Below are positions 62,101-64,000 of a stretch of 64,000 nucleotides of DNA, in pieces (position 1 is the stretch's first letter; each line of letters starts with the position of its first letter). The notes under the pieces are model-generated. The model was not told the DNA's origin. It searched no databases and saw only the letters and a list, made by a program, of their open reading frames with translations. The stretch spans positions 6,524,501 to 6,588,500 of the forward strand of contig NC_064231.1 of the NCBI RefSeq assembly GCF_023101765.2, given 5' to 3'. The DNA comes from Spodoptera frugiperda (lineage: Eukaryota; Arthropoda; Insecta; Lepidoptera; Noctuidae). The translations under genes were made by a program, and so were the position numbers.

Positions 62101-64000
62101 ATGTATACATGTCATAAAAAGCAGACTTAAATGTTTTTCTTTCCTAGTTTTTGTTGAAGAAATAAATGTATTAATTACGAGGAAAATTCAGTTATTCGAA
62201 TAAATGACATCATTCTACTGGGATTCCCATACGGATATGCGTTCTATACAATTGAAATGTGTCCTTTAACACAGGATTCCTTTGTGTGTACTTTTTATTA
62301 AACTCACTTTTGTTTGTAGGACATAATCAAATAAAACATCAATATTTTTTTTATTATTTAATCAATAGGGAGAGAAGATGTGGATAAAATTAAATGATTT
62401 TAGCCAATTTTAATATGCAATAATTAAATGAGTGATACTGATATAAAGCGCATAATCGCTGAGACACCCCCGCTTTCCTCTTATCTCTGTTATCGTATCC
62501 GAGTTATGACTGATAAGCGATAATAGCACTTAATGCCTATATGGCTTATTCCTGTTTAGGTTACAAGCTAGATATTGAGATACAGATACTCGAAAATTCG
62601 ATACTATCACTGTAGTCGAGTGCCAAATAATGCAACTGACAACCTATGGATCTTGTCAAGTCTTCTACAATATTGTAGTATTCATTTAATTTATTTCCTT
62701 ATTTTAAAGTTATAACAACAGTATACATATTTCATGCTTTCTACGTTATAATTTCAACAGAATTATTGACAAAAATTTTCAAAGAAACTGTTTGAAATAT
62801 GAAACAGCAAAAAAGTTTATTATATTTCAGCCGTATTCTGTCAGCCCGGTCTGCGGATGAGTTCTACAGCTGCATGGGTGGTGGCGCCGGCGCCGTATGG
62901 GAGGCTGGTGACTCTTTGGTGGCGAGGGTCGTGGCTTTCGGTTCTGCACCGGAGCTGCCCCGGCTCCGCAGCCTGCATAGATACCGTGTGGCCCCACCAG
63001 CTCCGCCCACTTCAGCTCCCATATACCATCCACCGTTACATTCTGCAGTACGTTCAACTTTAATTTATTATTACCAAACTTTCATACTACCACTATACAC
63101 AACTGGATGAGATCATTTAACAAGGCAAACATCGTGAAAATTTGAGCTTTCATTAATATAAGCATTAGACGTATAACTTGTGAATTTAACATTTTAGATG
63201 CAGTCAATGACAAAACGTGGTCTACGCCTGTTTTATTCAGAAGATGAAGGAGACTCCAGTGATGATGGAAACAAAATGGCTTTGGCCACGGTAAGAATTC
63301 TAGACACGAAACTTTTTTAAGTGAATTTAACTGTTCAATGGATGATAGACATTTTATTTTCACAGTTCGTACCTCGACGTGAAGACCGGTTAGCAGCAGG
63401 AGACAGACTGTCTTTGGATATTGGTGCATTGAAACGTCAGTACGCTCGCCTAAGAGAACGACAAAGACAAGCACATGTTATACTAGCCGCAGCTTGTGCC
63501 CGACATGCTGCAGGTAAAGCATTACAACATAAATACTTTGAATGATACTTATACTGATACAAGATAGCTAAAATACTTTATATATTATTATTAAATGATT
63601 ATTTTTTTTCTTTTCAGTGGGTGTACCTACCTCCCCAACGTCACTCACAGTTAATAACCTTCTTCTGGGCAAAAGTGCATTAGTCAGCTCTAGAGGAAGA
63701 AGACTTGGTCCGCCTCCAGGAGCGATACCACCATCGCGGCAAACATCGACACATGACAAATCAGAGCAACGTTCACGACAATCGAGTGACACTATCAGTT
63801 GGAATGAAGAAAAAAGCCGTAAGACCCTTAGCAGACGAAATTCTGTTAAATGGAAAGATATAAAGAAAGATAAAGTGAAACAAAAAGAAAGGAAAGCTTC
63901 CATTGACTTAGATGAAGCTGGTGATGGAATTATTGTTTCTGAAATTGAAGCTAATCGAATGATAGCTAATGTAAGATCTCGTAGCTCGAGTGAAACATCT
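53131..64000 (+). CDS. TBC1D30: TBC1 domain family member 30-like Rab GAP, 3' end outside window
   Basis: Exons with matching phases: 53131-53319, 54210-54295, 54746-54831, 55284-55436, 57751-57887, 59916-60041, 60451-60542, 60710-60803, 61294-61450, 61575-61746, 62831-63047, 63198-63290, 63366-63513, 63618 to the window end (still open); at least 711 aa. The N-terminal part has KDLVEDLLDELYS and a basic coiled-coil (residues about 121-171), both like the long human isoform. The TBC domain runs from about residue 214 to 460: RRKLWLTLAERHL, DLHRTGCS, GYCQGFNMLAAIILEVM (YxQ glutamine about 299), VFTMQWFLTLYATWLP, LRIWDLVLLDGNEVLL. The tail shares DIGALKRQYARLRERQ and NNLLLGK with human TBC1D30. 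The family stimulates GTP hydrolysis by Rab8-type GTPases and restrains primary cilium formation (known in mammals). ATG 53131 is the first in an open exon with a good donor. Confidence 0.93.
56040..56588 (+). promoter_or_regulatory. Candidate internal TBC1D30 promoter and 5' UTR
   Basis: This intron stretch has an unusually high GC and CpG content for the window, with no coding frame I recognise. It lies directly upstream of the alternative ATG at 56589. Its role as a promoter is inferred from position and composition only. Confidence 0.35.
56589..56646 (+). CDS. TBC1D30: Alternative first coding exon of TBC1D30
   Basis: An ATG at 56589 opens 19 codons (MSALLNSLRSLAGASKASS) plus one base. 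It ends at the donor GTATGT, and that phase joins the exon at 57751 in frame, just as the upstream exon ending 55436 does. Using it would skip the N-terminal coiled-coil and keep the whole TBC domain. Human TBC1D30 also has long and short N-terminal isoforms that meet at the equivalent place. The 500 bp upstream is richer in GC than the surrounding intron, as expected of a second promoter. Not confirmed by transcripts. Confidence 0.6.
57923..58086 (+). mobile_element. Short Helitron-like element in TBC1D30
   Basis: Starts TCTATACTAATATTATAAAG and ends GGAAGTAGCTAG before T. About 164 bp, in the intron only 35 bp after the donor of the exon ending 57887. Same family as 43329-43528 with a shorter (GTTT)n block. 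Confidence 0.65.
59056..59210 (+). repeat. 3' end of a moth LINE (Zenon/CR1-like) with A-tail
   Basis: Contains GGCCGGCAACGGACTTGTTA, GGGCGGCGGCGATTGCTTAC and CAGGTGATCCATCCGCTCGT, then an A-run at 59200-59209. I recall this as a very common lepidopteran LINE 3' end; the family name is tentative. It lies in a TBC1D30 intron. Confidence 0.55.

Overview
This is an AT-rich animal nuclear window from an insect, most likely a moth (Lepidoptera, probably noctuid-like). The genes are split by long introns with GT/AG junctions. The spacer DNA carries repeat types I associate with moth genomes: tRNA-derived SINEs, CTAG-ending Helitron-like elements, non-LTR retrotransposon ends and MITEs. There are no prokaryotic features.

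Three cellular genes could be built exon by exon with matching splice phases. (1) Synapsin (Syn), plus strand, 33644-36136: six exons covering the second half of the ATP-grasp C domain, a proline-rich linker and the C-terminal E domain. Its 5' exons were not recognised in the window. (2) A PIERCE1 (C9orf116)-like ciliary microtubule inner protein, minus strand, 45791-40172: three exons, complete, 138 aa. (3) A TBC1D30-like Rab GTPase-activating protein, plus strand, from 53131 past the window end: 14 exons seen, plus an alternative first exon at 56589.

PIERCE1 and TBC1D30 are head to head. Both human orthologs are tied to cilia. Two X-box-like (RFX) sites lie 113-152 bp upstream of the PIERCE1 ATG. 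A PIF/Harbinger-like MITE (46028-46356) and a young 5.9-kb Ty3/gypsy LTR retrotransposon (46739-52644) have since inserted into their shared promoter region. The LTR element lies on the minus strand, with 799-bp LTRs about 99% identical, a tRNA-Trp primer site and an AAAT target duplication. It is itself broken by a 252-bp hAT-type MITE with an 8-bp target duplication.

Layout: 1-33643 is mostly gene-poor AT-rich DNA (synapsin intron or upstream DNA) with a pogo/Tigger-like MITE, a SINE, a Helitron with a nested SINE, a 5'-truncated LINE and a second SINE. 33644-36136 is the synapsin 3' half. 36137-40171 is spacer. 40172-45791 is PIERCE1 with repeats in its introns. 46028-52644 holds the stacked transposons. 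53131-64000 is TBC1D30, with a short Helitron-like element and a LINE remnant in its introns.
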